DNA of 64,000 bases from CAZVYN01 sp964631125 (GTDB taxonomy: Bacteria; Eisenbacteria; RBG-16-71-46; CAIMUX01), in contig CAZVYN010000013.1 in NCBI GenBank assembly GCA_964631125.1, positions 4,588-68,587 of the forward strand. Direction: 5' to 3'. This document shows, one piece after another, positions 50,120 to 59,686 of the stretch. A program made the translations under genes and the position numbers. The notes beneath the pieces were generated by a model, which had not been told where the DNA came from, made no database searches, and saw nothing but the letters and a program-made list of their open reading frames with translations. Every line of letters begins with the position of its first letter. The first letter of the stretch is position 1.

Positions 50120-51697
50120 TCACCGCTTGATGTCGAGTGTGAGCGCGGAGGCGACGTCCAGCCGGATGAGGCGGGCGAGGAGGTCGCGGGAACGCTGCAA
50201 CTCGTCGGCCGGAATCGGCCGGGTGGAAGATAGTGCCTTCTGGTGGCAGAGGAAACCCGATTTCGCCACTTCGGTGCAGAGCGCGGGGTCCCAGTCCTCG
50301 GGTCGGGCGGCGGAGAGCTCCTCTTCGAGCGCGCGGAAGAGTGCGAGCGCGGCTTCGTCCTGGCCGCGGTCCGAGAGAATCCGCGCGATCTCGAGGCGCC
50401 AGCGCACCCGCGCCCGTAGGCTGCGCGCGGCGGTGCGTCTCTCCTCCAGCATGCGGACCGCCTCTCCCACCTTCTTCTGGCGCGCGAGGGCCATCGCGGC
50501 GGCGCGCACGGTCGGGAGGTCGGCGAGTTCATCCTCCGCACCGGCCGCAGCCGGCGCGGCGCCGGGACTGGCGCTGGTCGCGGTCGAACCCTCGGCCGAC
50601 GCTTGCGCCGTCACCAGTTTCTCCCGAATCCACGCGAGGGTCGTCGCATCCGCGAGCGGCTTGCCTTCCTTGAAGCGGAGCGTGGGCAGCTCGGGAAAGC
50701 GACGCAGGAGCAGCGCCATCTCTTCGATGATGGTTTGCGCCGCTTCAGTGTGACCGAGCGACTCGAGCGCTTGCACGCTGTAGCGATTCAGATCGAGCCA
50801 GAAGATGGCGGTGCCGAGGCGGGTCTCGGTCTGCTCCAACACGCCCGCCCACTGTCCCTGGGAGGCAAACTGCTCGATCTTGGTCGCCACCTCGGCGGGC
50901 GGCGGCGGGATCTGGGTCTGCCCATCGACATGCGGCGGCGATTGCACCAGGTGCGACCAAGAGGCGACGCGCGGCAGGCGGTAGCCGAGGACGTTGGCCG
51001 GCTCTCCCGCGCGGAGGATGTCCGCGATCTGCCGCAAGAGCGACCGCGCTTGGGTCAGCGCGGCGGGGACATCGGCGACGGTTGCCAAGGTCGGCGCGGC
51101 GGCCGCGGCCGCGGCGGGTCCCGCGCTGGACGGAGAAGGCTCGGGAGGCGCGGCGCGGCGTTCGACCTCTTCCAACGCTGATCGCACTTCGCCCACCGCG
51201 ACGCCGCCGCCGGGGATCTTCGCGTCGAGCAACGTGTCGAGTTCCATCAAACGATCGCGCGCGTCTTTCAGCGCTTCGGCGTCGCCTGGCTGCGCGCCGC
51301 GCTTCGGGATCTCTTTGGCCACCCGCTCGAGCAACCACTCCACCGCGGCGGTGCGCCCCTTCATCCGTTTCAGCTCCGGATAGAGCGTGTCCCAGTGCAG
51401 ATCGACGAGATCGCGCAGGATGGTGAAGCCGCTCGCGAGCCCCCGGTAGCCGTCGCGTTGCAGCAACCCGAAGGCGAGCCAGCTCGCGAGGAGCAGGTCC
51501 TTCGACTTGGCGCCGAGCAGTTCACTCGACGAGTCGACCACCTTGCGCCAGTCGGGCTGTTCCCCCTGCGCCAGCTCGAGCTTGCGCAGCTCCAATTGCA
51601 GCGCCTCGAACTCCGGCGTGTCGCGGATCGCATCGCCGGCCGGCGCGTCGTCGCGCACCGGCTTCTTGCCCAGTTCCGACCAATCGGGCGCCGTCAT
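50120..51697 (-). CDS. tssA: T6SS assembly protein TssA (ImpA N-terminal domain)
   Basis: A 525-residue protein, ATG at 51695-51697 overlapping tagF by four bases. ImpA_N signature: DTPEFEALQLELRKLELAQG followed by PDWRKVVDSSSELLGAKSKD and YRGLASGFTILRDLVDLHWD. The middle part is an Ala/Pro linker and the C-terminal part resembles the VasJ/TssA2-type helical domain (AQTIIEEMALLLRRFPELPT, RWRLEIARILSDRGQDEAAL). TssA recruits and primes the growing tail. After it the operon is interrupted by three accessory ORFs before tssB. Confidence 0.92.
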   Translation of the reverse strand: MTAPDWSELGKKPVRDDAPAGDAIRDTPEFEALQLELRKLELAQGEQPDWRKVVDSSSELLGAKSKDLLLASWLAFGLLQRDGYRGLASGFTILRDLVDLHWDTLYPELKRMKGRTAAVEWLLERVAKEIPKRGAQPGDAEALKDARDRLMELDTLLDAKIPGGGVAVGEVRSALEEVERRAAPPEPSPSSAGPAAAAAAAPTLATVADVPAALTQARSLLRQIADILRAGEPANVLGYRLPRVASWSHLVQSPPHVDGQTQIPPPPAEVATKIEQFASQGQWAGVLEQTETRLGTAIFWLDLNRYSVQALESLGHTEAAQTIIEEMALLLRRFPELPTLRFKEGKPLADATTLAWIREKLVTAQASAEGSTATSASPGAAPAAAGAEDELADLPTVRAAAMALARQKKVGEAVRMLEERRTAARSLRARVRWRLEIARILSDRGQDEAALALFRALEEELSAARPEDWDPALCTEVAKSGFLCHQKALSSTRPIPADELQRSRDLLARLIRLDVASALTLDIKR

Positions 51698-52611
51698 CGC
51701 GCGTCTCCCCGGGAAGGCAGTCGATCCAAGGCCTCGGCCAAGGAGAAATCCTGTTCCTCTAGTTCGGCCAGGTGGGCGCGCGCCTCCTCTGGAACCTGCG
51801 GATTGCGCGGTGCGGGGGCCTCATCGACCCAATAGAGGTGCTCGCTGTCGAGCGTCGGATCGACCAGATGCAGGAAGGCGATCGCACTCGGTCGCGCGAA
51901 GTAGAGATCGAGGGCGCCCCCTTCGTTGGTCGCCCACCAGAACGCGGAGGTCGCGGCCTGGGGAGCCGGGAAACAGCGCGCGACCGCTCCGCTCCAGAAG
52001 GCGATCGCACTCGCCCGGGCGCCCGGATCACTCGGTAGCGGTAGACGGAGTCCGAAAGTCGGGAGGCTCGGTCGGTGCGCTAGCTCCAGGAGGTTCGAGA
52101 CCGCGAGGATCGTGCGCGAGCCGTAGCGTGACGCGACCATGGCGTCGTCGAGCCCGGCGATCGTGCAGCCGCTCAGTCGTTCCGCGGCTCCCGGGGTCCC
52201 CGCGAGTGCATCTGTCGCGGCCGCGAGCGCTGGATCGGTCGACTCTCGAACCTTCGCGGACGCTCGAGCCGCCAGATGGCCCGCCCGCAACAGGTCGTCC
52301 CCAGCGCGGTCGCCCGCCAACGGTGTGTTCGGCGTGAAGAGACTGAAGGGAAACGCGCGACCGCTCGTGTCGCGGCTGGCGACGAATGCGCCGAGCAAAC
52401 CGCCGGCGTCGCCCGCGAAGCGGAAACAGGTCGGCTGCAGCGCGCGGAGCCTGGCCGCGCCCCCCTCGCGGAATCGCTCATGCGTCCGTTCGGTCGATTC
52501 GCGGAGCCACTTCGACCAAGCCAACGCGTCGCCCGCTCCGGCCGGATCGCTGACGAAGTCGGCGGAGCTCGGGAGTTTGCCGAAGTAGCCCACCGATTGA
52601 GTCGCGGTCAT
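51694..52611 (-). CDS. tagF: TagF-like T6SS regulator (DUF2094)
   Basis: A 305-residue protein, ATG at 52609-52611 overlapping the tssM stop by four bases. It starts SVGYFGKLPSSADFVSDPAG and has RESTERTHERF and AFPFSLFTPNTPLAG, as in TagF. In other systems TagF represses T6SS after assembly, working with the Thr-phosphorylation pathway; no PpkA or PppA is present in this window. The N-terminal TagF domain is followed by an unassigned C-terminal region including ATSAFWWATNEGGALDLYFA. Confidence 0.88.
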   Translation of the reverse strand: MTATQSVGYFGKLPSSADFVSDPAGAGDALAWSKWLRESTERTHERFREGGAARLRALQPTCFRFAGDAGGLLGAFVASRDTSGRAFPFSLFTPNTPLAGDRAGDDLLRAGHLAARASAKVRESTDPALAAATDALAGTPGAAERLSGCTIAGLDDAMVASRYGSRTILAVSNLLELAHRPSLPTFGLRLPLPSDPGARASAIAFWSGAVARCFPAPQAATSAFWWATNEGGALDLYFARPSAIAFLHLVDPTLDSEHLYWVDEAPAPRNPQVPEEARAHLAELEEQDFSLAEALDRLPSRGDAR

Positions 52612-55600
52612 CGCGGCGTGGTGATCTGCGCGGGACAGCGGAACCGCAGCACGTCGCGAGAGAGAGGATGGTAGGTGGAGAGGTTGCGCGCCTCGTACGT
52701 CACATCGACCGGGCCCTTGTTGGTGCGGACCGACCAACGGAACGTCGGCGAGGCGCCGCCGCTCGTCTTCGCGGACTCCAGCAATCGGTAGAGCCCCCAC
52801 GGTCCTTCGAACTGCAACGGGTCGGCCGACGCGGTCGAACCGAGATCCAGGACGAGACTCGCGCCCCGCTCCGGACTCGCGCCGGGCCACTGCAGTTGAG
52901 TCCAGGTCGGCGCGCCCATGTTGTAGACGAGCGACGCGCCGCCGACGTCGAGTCGGCTCGACCGCACGAGGATCCCCGAGGAGGGATCCCGTTTCGGCGC
53001 GGAAGTGCGCAGCGAGAAGTCGAAACCGGCTTCGCCCGACGGCTTGAAGAACGCCGAGCGGATGCGGCTGGCCTGACGAAGCGTGCCGCGGAACTCATCG
53101 CTCAACGCGAACGACGGATCCCGCAACTCGGCGCCGTCCTCGGACACCTTGTCGGCCAGCGCCTTGGCGTAGAATGACCAGAAGATCCCCTGCGGAGCGA
53201 AGAACGCCTCGAAGTCAGCCAACGCCGCATCGGGTCCGTTCGACGCGAATGGATAGCGGTTTGCCAACGTCTCGTTGAACGTGCGCTGCACGCTCGACCA
53301 GTCCATCTGCGCCGCCTTCGCCTTGCCGCCAGCGACCGTTCCGGTCACCGCCATCGACGGCGCCTGGAGGAAGCGCGCCACTTCGCCGCCCACGGGATCC
53401 TGCGTCGGCAACGTGGTCTCGATCCAACTGCCCAATTCGAGCACCGCGGTCGATGCGCCACTCTCCCCGCCGCCGGCGAACGCCTCCGCCAAGGCCGAGA
53501 CGCGCTTCTGGTACTCGGTGAACTGCGCGTCCTTGCCGGGATTGGGCACCTTGAGCTTCATCAGCGGCACCTTCGCGTCCGGCTTCGCCATGAACTCGCG
53601 GACGACGCCGAGCGCCTCGCTGACCGAGACGAGGGATCCCTCGGGATTCTCGAAGCGGCTGTTGGCGTCGACCGTACGCAGCACGGCGCCCGACGGGGAC
53701 TCTTCGCCCGCGATGCGTTCGAGGAGCGCGTGCGTCTCCTCCTTGCTCGCGTTGCGCGGCGGCGCGATCGAAGCGAGGAAATCGAGCCAGTTCGCCTGAT
53801 AGTCGCGCGCGTAGCGTTCGAGCAGCGGCCCACGCAGTTGCTGCGCGCCGGGAATCGCCATCTGCAGCGCCCAGTCGTCGCGCAGTCGGTCGAGCCAGTC
53901 GAGCTGTCCGCGCACTCCCTGCCATCCCGCCGCGGTGTAGGCGCCGGAAACCGTCGCGTTGCTCGTCAGTCCATTGGCGGCCCCCGGGATGGTCTGCAAC
54001 GTGACCTCCGGCGCGGTGCGCCCCGCCGCGATCAGCGAGGGATAGGTCGCGTCGACCGTCCAGGCGTCGCGGATCTTGGCGCGCGCGTCGGCGTCGAGCG
54101 AGGCATCGACGTTGCGCGGAGCGAACAGTTCGGGATGTCGCGCCGTGCGCGCGCTCGCGAAGATGAGCTGGTCGGCCAAGAGCGTCTGCAGTTCGGGGCG
54201 GCCGCCCGGATCGTCGAGATTCCAGATCGGGGCCAACGCCCGAGCGACCGTGCGCGCGTCATCCTCGGTGCGCAGCCGCTGCGCCGGATCGTGCGCGACG
54301 CGCCAGGCCTTGTACGTCTCGAAATACGGTTGGAAGCCGACCTTGGCGGGGTCGTTCTCACGCAGGAGCTTCGCGAGGACGGGAATCGCCGGTCGCAACG
54401 CCGCTTCCTGCAGCGACCAGAGATAGGCGATGCGGGCCTCACGCTCGGCCTTGTCGCCTTGATAAGTGCCGAGCATGACCATCTTGGTCGCGGGATTCGA
54501 CCGTCCCTCCATCTGGATCAGATTGCCGCGGAGTTGATCGAGCGTGCGCAGGTCGGCCAGTCGGAGATCGAGATCCCGGCCGTCCACGGCGTGGAGGATG
54601 TTCTTCGCGTTGCGCTCGGCCGTGCGCAGGAGCGCGCCGTTCATGGCGGAGAGCGCGAAGAGCAAGACCGAGACGAGCGCCAGTCCGATGCATCCGAAGA
54701 GGAACGCGCGCGTGCGATGGATCCGCCGACGCCGCTCCCCCTCGACCGACGGCCCCGCCATGTGCCGATCGGGGAAGACCACCTGCGAGAAGACGTTCTC
54801 GATGAAGTAGCTCTTCGTCTGGCTCGGCTCGACGTACATGCCGCCTTCGGTCTCGCGGATGCCGAAGCCGCTCAGCATGGCGTGGATGACCTGATCGATC
54901 GGCCGTCCCTCTTGCGTGCCGCTCGTGAAGTAGAAACCGCGGAAGATCGGCCGCTCTTGGTAAGGATTCGGACGGAAGAGCGTCTCGGCGAAGCGGGAGA
55001 GCCGGCCGCGCAACGCCGTGACCTGCAGCGGGAAGAAGAAGATCTCGGGGCGCACCTCGGGACGACCGACCTCGGCCAGCCGCGCCACACTCATCTCGTG
55101 CACCGATCCGGCCAGTTGATCGAACTCTTCCTCGAAGAGTTGCGCCGCCGGCACGCGCAGGGCGCGGTCGCGCGCGATCGTCGCGCCCCAAGCGGCCGCG
55201 CGCTCGGTCTTGGAGAAGTCGCCGAAGAACTCCGAGAAACCCTTCACCAGATCGCACTTCGTGAACAGCAGATAGACCGGGAAGGTGACGCCGAGCCGCT
55301 GGATCAGCTCGTCGATCCGCACACGGATCCGATTGGCGTGCTCATCGACTTGGGCATCGGTTCCGCCCACCAGATCCGAGACGGAGACACCGACGATCAG
55401 CCCGTTGATCGGCTTCTTGCCACGATTCTTCTTGAGCAGATCGAGGAAGGAGAGCCACTCCTTCGTATCGTCCGCTTCGACCGGCAGGACATAGCGCCCG
55501 GCCGTGTCGAGCAGGACCGCTTCCTCCGAGAACCACCAGTCACAGTTGCGCGTGCCGCCGACTCCGCGCACCGAGGAGCGCGCGCCCCCTTGATCGAGAT

Positions 55601-56051
55601 AGGGGAAGTTCAAACCGCCGTTCTGCAGCAGCGTCGTCTTCCCCGAGGCGGGCGGCCCGATCAGCATGTACCAGGGCAGAACGTAGAGAGCCCCCTCGCC
55701 CCCCTTGCCCTTGCCGATCTTGGATTTCTTGAGCGCGTCGATCGACTCGGAGAGCTGGCGCTTGAGGTCCTCGACCTCTTGCTCGCGCCCCGGCCGTGAT
55801 TGCGCGATCTGGCTCTGCGCCGCGTCGTCGAACGACTTCTCCAGCACCGCGGCCTTCTTCGCCGTCCTCCATTTCAAGAAGAAGAGGATGCCGAAGTGCA
55901 GCATCAGGATGAGCATCGCGATCACGAGTCGATACGCGAACGGGATGCCGAGCAGCGGACCAACGTAGAAGAGGAGCGCGATCAATCCGATGGCGCCTCC
56001 GGTCAGGAGACCGGCCGGATTCATCAACATGGAGAAGAGGTTTGCGTACAT
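52608..56051 (-). CDS. tssM: T6SS membrane complex subunit TssM (IcmF family)
   Basis: A 1147-residue protein. Two N-terminal membrane helices (about 14-34 and 37-58) precede a cytoplasmic NTPase domain with a Walker A LIGPPASGKTTLLQNGG at 130-146, VLLDTAGRYVLP and LLFTKCDLVKGF. A third helix near 445-465 (FLFGCIGLALVSVLLFALSA) leads to the large periplasmic part, which ends in IcmF-C-type beta strands (LVLDLGSTASADPLQFEGPW). Length and order are standard. It forms the trans-envelope complex with TssL and TssJ. tssL is three bases upstream. Confidence 0.95.
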   Translation of the reverse strand: MYANLFSMLMNPAGLLTGGAIGLIALLFYVGPLLGIPFAYRLVIAMLILMLHFGILFFLKWRTAKKAAVLEKSFDDAAQSQIAQSRPGREQEVEDLKRQLSESIDALKKSKIGKGKGGEGALYVLPWYMLIGPPASGKTTLLQNGGLNFPYLDQGGARSSVRGVGGTRNCDWWFSEEAVLLDTAGRYVLPVEADDTKEWLSFLDLLKKNRGKKPINGLIVGVSVSDLVGGTDAQVDEHANRIRVRIDELIQRLGVTFPVYLLFTKCDLVKGFSEFFGDFSKTERAAAWGATIARDRALRVPAAQLFEEEFDQLAGSVHEMSVARLAEVGRPEVRPEIFFFPLQVTALRGRLSRFAETLFRPNPYQERPIFRGFYFTSGTQEGRPIDQVIHAMLSGFGIRETEGGMYVEPSQTKSYFIENVFSQVVFPDRHMAGPSVEGERRRRIHRTRAFLFGCIGLALVSVLLFALSAMNGALLRTAERNAKNILHAVDGRDLDLRLADLRTLDQLRGNLIQMEGRSNPATKMVMLGTYQGDKAEREARIAYLWSLQEAALRPAIPVLAKLLRENDPAKVGFQPYFETYKAWRVAHDPAQRLRTEDDARTVARALAPIWNLDDPGGRPELQTLLADQLIFASARTARHPELFAPRNVDASLDADARAKIRDAWTVDATYPSLIAAGRTAPEVTLQTIPGAANGLTSNATVSGAYTAAGWQGVRGQLDWLDRLRDDWALQMAIPGAQQLRGPLLERYARDYQANWLDFLASIAPPRNASKEETHALLERIAGEESPSGAVLRTVDANSRFENPEGSLVSVSEALGVVREFMAKPDAKVPLMKLKVPNPGKDAQFTEYQKRVSALAEAFAGGGESGASTAVLELGSWIETTLPTQDPVGGEVARFLQAPSMAVTGTVAGGKAKAAQMDWSSVQRTFNETLANRYPFASNGPDAALADFEAFFAPQGIFWSFYAKALADKVSEDGAELRDPSFALSDEFRGTLRQASRIRSAFFKPSGEAGFDFSLRTSAPKRDPSSGILVRSSRLDVGGASLVYNMGAPTWTQLQWPGASPERGASLVLDLGSTASADPLQFEGPWGLYRLLESAKTSGGASPTFRWSVRTNKGPVDVTYEARNLSTYHPLSRDVLRFRCPAQITTPR

Positions 56052-56054
56052 CGA

Positions 56055-56840
56055 TCAGCGCCCCAACGAGTCGAAGACGGTCCGGATCGAGCGGCCGATG
56101 CGACCGGCGTCGAGGCCGGCGGCGAGTGCGAAGAGGCCGACCTCGAGCAACACCGCCGGGATGAAGACGGCGAGCGTCAGCCAGACCGGCACTCCTTCGC
56201 CGACCGACTCCGGGAACTCGTCCGGCCGCCGCCAATTCGGCGACATCGACTCCGCGTGCGACGAGCGGTGGGCGCCGATCTCCTGCGACAGTTCGCGGAT
56301 CAGCCCCTCCAGCTTCTCGCGACCGAGCAGTTTGTAGCGCCCTTCGAAGCCCATCCCGAGGCAGCTATAGAACAGTTCGAGGGCGCGTCGATTCGCCGCC
56401 CGATCGGCCCGCAGGATCTCCAGTTTCTTGAAGAACTCCTCGCCCGCCGTATTGATCTTGAACAGTTCGCGCTGCAGAGGATTGCTCCGCCAGATGTCCT
56501 TCCCCGGCCATTGGGACGAGAGTACGGTCTCGTCGACGAGCGCGACGAGCGCGAATCTCGCCGCCTCGACCTGGTCGGCCGCATAGCCGGCCTTGCGCGC
56601 TTCCGAATCGAAGCGCTCCAGAAGCGTGATCGTCTTCTGCCGAACATCGGCCGGATCGTTGGGCGCCGTTCCCCGGCGCAAGCTGTAGGTCAGCGTGAAC
56701 AGTTCGGCCGCGAGTTCGCTCAGGGTCAGCGTGCGCGCCGGACGTTTGGCGTCGTCTCCGATGCCGATCAAGATCGGGGCGACGGGGGCGTCTTTCGAAC
56801 TCTGTTTCTTTCCGGAGGACTTCGTTCCGAAGAGCTTCAT
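56055..56840 (-). CDS. tssL: T6SS membrane complex subunit TssL (DotU family)
   Basis: A 261-residue protein. Cytoplasmic DotU domain: SELAAELFTLTYSLRRGTAP, ARFALVALVDETVLSSQWPG, LQRELFKINTAGEEFFKKLE, LFYSCLGMGFEGRYKLLGRE. The single C-terminal membrane helix (VWLTLAVFIPAVLLEVGLFA, about 218-238) is normal for DotU. No peptidoglycan-binding OmpA domain is fused, so anchoring to the cell wall must come from another protein. Confidence 0.94.
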   Translation of the reverse strand: MKLFGTKSSGKKQSSKDAPVAPILIGIGDDAKRPARTLTLSELAAELFTLTYSLRRGTAPNDPADVRQKTITLLERFDSEARKAGYAADQVEAARFALVALVDETVLSSQWPGKDIWRSNPLQRELFKINTAGEEFFKKLEILRADRAANRRALELFYSCLGMGFEGRYKLLGREKLEGLIRELSQEIGAHRSSHAESMSPNWRRPDEFPESVGEGVPVWLTLAVFIPAVLLEVGLFALAAGLDAGRIGRSIRTVFDSLGR

Positions 56841-56847
56841 CTCCCCC

Positions 56848-58197
56848 TCATGACTCGCGCACCGCGATCAATTCGAGCTGGAGTCCGGGGAACTCCGGCG
56901 GACAGAAGATCGCGACGCCGCGCGAGCCGGCGATCATGTCCCAGGCGTCGCCGATCTTGTCGAGCTGGAAATAAACATAGCCGCCTTGGATCGGCAGCGA
57001 ACTGGGCAGGTTCTGCGTGAAACGCAGCCCCACGCCGGTCAGCGCGAGCGCCACCAGTGTGTCGATCGAATCGGCCGAGCCGATCTTCATGACGTTGGGC
57101 AGCGCGTTCTGCACCTCGACCGCCGGCGCATGGGCATAGACGCCGAGATACCACGCCACGGTCGGTTCGAGGATCCGATCGTCGGTGATCTTGCCCGTGA
57201 GAATCGCTTCGTCGCGTTTCGTCAGCGGGATCCGTGTGTAGTGCCGCGGCAGCACCGTCTCCAACATCCGTGGGATGCGCTGCGCCAGGTCGGCGAAGGC
57301 GGTCTCCGGCATCAGATGGTCATACGGCGCGATCTCGCGCACCGAGAGATCGCTCATGGTGGTGAGCGCGCCGGCCAGCCCGGCGAGATCGAGGTAGAGA
57401 TCCTCCGGGTGCGCATGCGCCGCGCGCAGATGGTGCGAGAGAACCGGAATCGCGCCGTTCACCGCGCCCAACAACCAGAAACCCGCCGTGTCATCGCGTC
57501 CGAACTCCGAGGCGCCCTTGCCGCTCGCACGCCGCCGGTCCGACAGCTCGGTCGACTTGGCGACCAAGATCTCGACCAATTTGCGCAGGATGCGCTGCAC
57601 CTGCGGCGCCGCGGCGATGCTCAGGCAGGGCGGGATGTACTCCGCGCGATAGGAGAACCCGCCCTCCGGCTTGCGAACCACCTGCGCCAGCGGGAGCGCC
57701 TCGTAGTCGCCGATGTCATCGCCGGGAAACAGCACGCGGAGCTGCAGGTCCGCGGTGTCGATCAAGCGCTCCGTTGCGCCGGTGGTCGAATCGAGCAGCG
57801 ACGTCGCGCCGCGCCGGAAGCGCGAGTCGTCCGCGGCGCCGGCGGCGTCCAACTCCGACTGACCCGGTCGGTGCACGCGGATACCCAGGTGCAGTTGGAA
57901 GACGGTCTCGCGCAGACCGAACGCCCCTTCGAGGCTGCGACCGATCGGCGCGGGATCGCGGTCGGGCGCCGAGAACGGGGCGCCCAGCGGAAGCACGCCG
58001 GCGGCGGCGCGCACCAACACCTGACCGTTCTGGATCGCGTCTTCATCCAGTTCGATCCGAGTGAAGCCGACGTTGAGCGGCTGCGCGACGCGAAACAGCT
58101 CCGAGCCGCGCTCCTCGTGATACCGGTCCTGCTGTTGGAAATGCTGCGGAGTGAGGAGGATCCCCTCGTTCCAGACGACGCGCCCTCGCTTCGGCAT
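56848..58197 (-). CDS. tssK: T6SS baseplate-membrane connector TssK
   Basis: A 449-residue protein with the hallmark opening VVWNEGILLTPQHFQQQDRY. Further family signatures: FSYRAEYIPPCLSIAAAPQV, LLGAVNGAIPVLSHHLRAAH and AHPEDLYLDLAGLAGALTTM. TssK trimers link the baseplate wedges to the TssJLM complex. Starts at ATG 58195-58197, 12 bases after tssJ. Confidence 0.95.
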   Translation of the reverse strand: MPKRGRVVWNEGILLTPQHFQQQDRYHEERGSELFRVAQPLNVGFTRIELDEDAIQNGQVLVRAAAGVLPLGAPFSAPDRDPAPIGRSLEGAFGLRETVFQLHLGIRVHRPGQSELDAAGAADDSRFRRGATSLLDSTTGATERLIDTADLQLRVLFPGDDIGDYEALPLAQVVRKPEGGFSYRAEYIPPCLSIAAAPQVQRILRKLVEILVAKSTELSDRRRASGKGASEFGRDDTAGFWLLGAVNGAIPVLSHHLRAAHAHPEDLYLDLAGLAGALTTMSDLSVREIAPYDHLMPETAFADLAQRIPRMLETVLPRHYTRIPLTKRDEAILTGKITDDRILEPTVAWYLGVYAHAPAVEVQNALPNVMKIGSADSIDTLVALALTGVGLRFTQNLPSSLPIQGGYVYFQLDKIGDAWDMIAGSRGVAIFCPPEFPGLQLELIAVRES

Positions 58198-58209
58198 GCG
58201 CGGCCCGGC

Positions 58210-58704
58210 TCAGCGCGCCCGCGCGGTGAGACAGGTCTCCTCCGCGGCGAGTTGCACGTCGTCGAGGTCTTTCCATTCTCCGACCCAGCGCCAGCAGTCG
58301 CCTTTCGCGCGGCAGAAGTTCCCCGCGATGGCGAGGTGCGTCGCGCCTTCCTTCGAGGTGATCGAGAGCTTCAGCGTCTGTCCCGGCTCGAGAATCTCCT
58401 CGCGCCGCTCGAGCAGGCTCTCCTTCAACTCCGCTTCGTCGTCTTCCCAGAGACGGGTCTGGGTCGTGAGGCCGATGGCGGCGTCGCCGGCGAGCTGATA
58501 GATCCGCACGACGAGCACGTTCGGAAGATCGTCCTCACAGACGTTGAGCTTCTCGCTCGCCTGGAGCACCAACTCGATCTTCTCGTCTCCGGCCGGCGCC
58601 ACTTCCACCCCGCCGGTCTTGGCGCCGCCGCCGAGGATCCCGCAGCCCGCAGATATCCCGGTCAAGAGCAGACCCAAACTGATGGAGGCGAAGCGTCGCG
58701 CCAT
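58210..58704 (-). CDS. tssJ: T6SS outer-membrane lipoprotein TssJ
   Basis: A 164-residue lipoprotein. The ATG at 58702-58704 gives a lipoprotein signal SLGLLLTGISAGC with Cys21 as the acylated residue. The mature part follows TssJ: IELVLQASEKLNVCEDDLPN, VLVVRIYQLAGDAAIGLTTQ, and the loop with WEDDEAELKESLLERREEIL. Two added cysteine pairs (CEDD, and CRAKGDCW) could form disulfides. It docks the TssLM complex to the outer membrane. Confidence 0.9.
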   Translation of the reverse strand: MARRFASISLGLLLTGISAGCGILGGGAKTGGVEVAPAGDEKIELVLQASEKLNVCEDDLPNVLVVRIYQLAGDAAIGLTTQTRLWEDDEAELKESLLERREEILEPGQTLKLSITSKEGATHLAIAGNFCRAKGDCWRWVGEWKDLDDVQLAAEETCLTARAR

Positions 58705-58736
58705 GGCCCGACGCCGCTCCGGCAGAACTTGATCGG

Positions 58737-59327
58737 TCAACCGACACCTCCTGGTCTCGTGCTCGCGGCCTCTCCCTCGCCGCTCCGTGAGGCGCGCGCC
58801 TCGAAGAACTGGCGATAGCCGCGTTGGAATCCTTCCCGATAGAAGCGTTCGAACTGCGCAGCATCGAGCGCCCCATACTGACGGAATCGACGGAGAAGCT
58901 CCTCCCATATTGCTTGGACCAGCAGCGGCCCGCTGTGACACGGGATCTTGAACGGCCCGACGCGGACCTTGGCCCCCTGGAACTCCTTGCGGATCTCGTT
59001 CGGATCCAGACTGTCGAGCAGACGCCGCGAACCGGTCTGCGCCGCCTCGTTGTACGCCTCGAGCAGCGCCGCATGGTGCACTTTCAGGTCCTGCAGGCCG
59101 CTGCGCAGCTCCCGCCAGGCGGGCCCGGCCTCGGCCTCGGTCGAGAGTTCGCGCGCGAGATCGCCTGGAGTGCGCGGGGGCGGGGGTTCCCCCGCGGCGT
59201 CGAGGCCGTAGGCGCGGCGGAATTCCGACATTCCCCTGGTCATGTCCAGATAGAAGGAGAGCAGTGTCGATTCGAGCACTGTCGAGTTGGCGCCCTCGCC
59301 CGAGTCGTTCGGGTCCGCAAATTCCAT
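58737..59327 (-). CDS. TagH/ImpI C-terminal-domain protein lacking the FHA domain
   Basis: A 196-residue protein, ATG at 59325-59327 with AAGGAT upstream. The C-terminal 80 residues (LDPNEIRKEFQGAKVRVGPF, AIWEELLRRFRQYGALDAAQ, FERFYREGFQRGYRQFFEAR) resemble the C-terminal domain of T6SS FHA proteins such as TagH, ImpI and VasC. The N-terminal FHA domain that reads phosphothreonine is absent here, matching the absence of PpkA and PppA. It is the first gene of the T6SS transcript, divergent from the right-hand operon. Confidence 0.72.
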   Translation of the reverse strand: MEFADPNDSGEGANSTVLESTLLSFYLDMTRGMSEFRRAYGLDAAGEPPPPRTPGDLARELSTEAEAGPAWRELRSGLQDLKVHHAALLEAYNEAAQTGSRRLLDSLDPNEIRKEFQGAKVRVGPFKIPCHSGPLLVQAIWEELLRRFRQYGALDAAQFERFYREGFQRGYRQFFEARASRSGEGEAASTRPGGVG

Positions 59328-59408
59328 GCGCGGCGATCCTTCTCCCGACCGTCTCGGGGATGCGAATGGGGCGCGCTCGTTTGACGCCTCTCGAACGTGG
59401 CTCGTAGT

Positions 59409-59437
59409 ATGTAAGTCCACGTCTCGATCGGGGTCAA
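59409..59437 (-). promoter_or_regulatory. Candidate sigma-70-like promoter for the T6SS operon
   Basis: On the - strand TTGACC (59432-59437) is followed after 17 bases by TTACAT (59409-59414), about 80 bases upstream of the first T6SS start. Match to the -35 box is good, to the -10 box modest. It lies in the 155-base divergent gap 59328-59482. Confidence 0.4.
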
Positions 59438-59482
59438 GCGAAGCGCGGGAAGCGCATCAAGGATGGAGCGAGGGATCACGCC

Positions 59483-59686
59483 TTGAATCGGAGCCGCTCC
59501 CTCGCGGCGCCGCGCCGGCCGCCGCTCGACGCGTCGGCGCCTGCCCCCGTTTACTGGGGCTTTTTCGGGTTGGCGCTCGCGCTGTTGCTCCTTGCGGGGC
59601 TCTACACGTTGACCGCTCCGGGCAAGGCGCTCGAGCCGCTCGAACGCGCGCTCGCCGTCGATCCGAGTCCCAGGACCGAGCCGTGA
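59483..59686 (+). CDS. Small single-pass membrane protein, first gene of right-hand operon
   Basis: 67 residues, TTG start at 59483 with GAGGG upstream. A basic, Pro-rich head precedes one membrane helix (FFGLALALLLLAGLYTL, about 26-43) and a short charged tail. The stop overlaps the next gene by GTGA. No family recognised; it divergently neighbours the T6SS operon, so an accessory membrane role is possible. Confidence 0.62.
   Translation: MNRSRSLAAPRRPPLDASAPAPVYWGFFGLALALLLLAGLYTLTAPGKALEPLERALAVDPSPRTEP

Noticed and set aside
53730..55799. Open + strand frame of 689 codons opposite tssM
   Set aside because: Fully antisense to a clear IcmF gene and without recognisable motifs.
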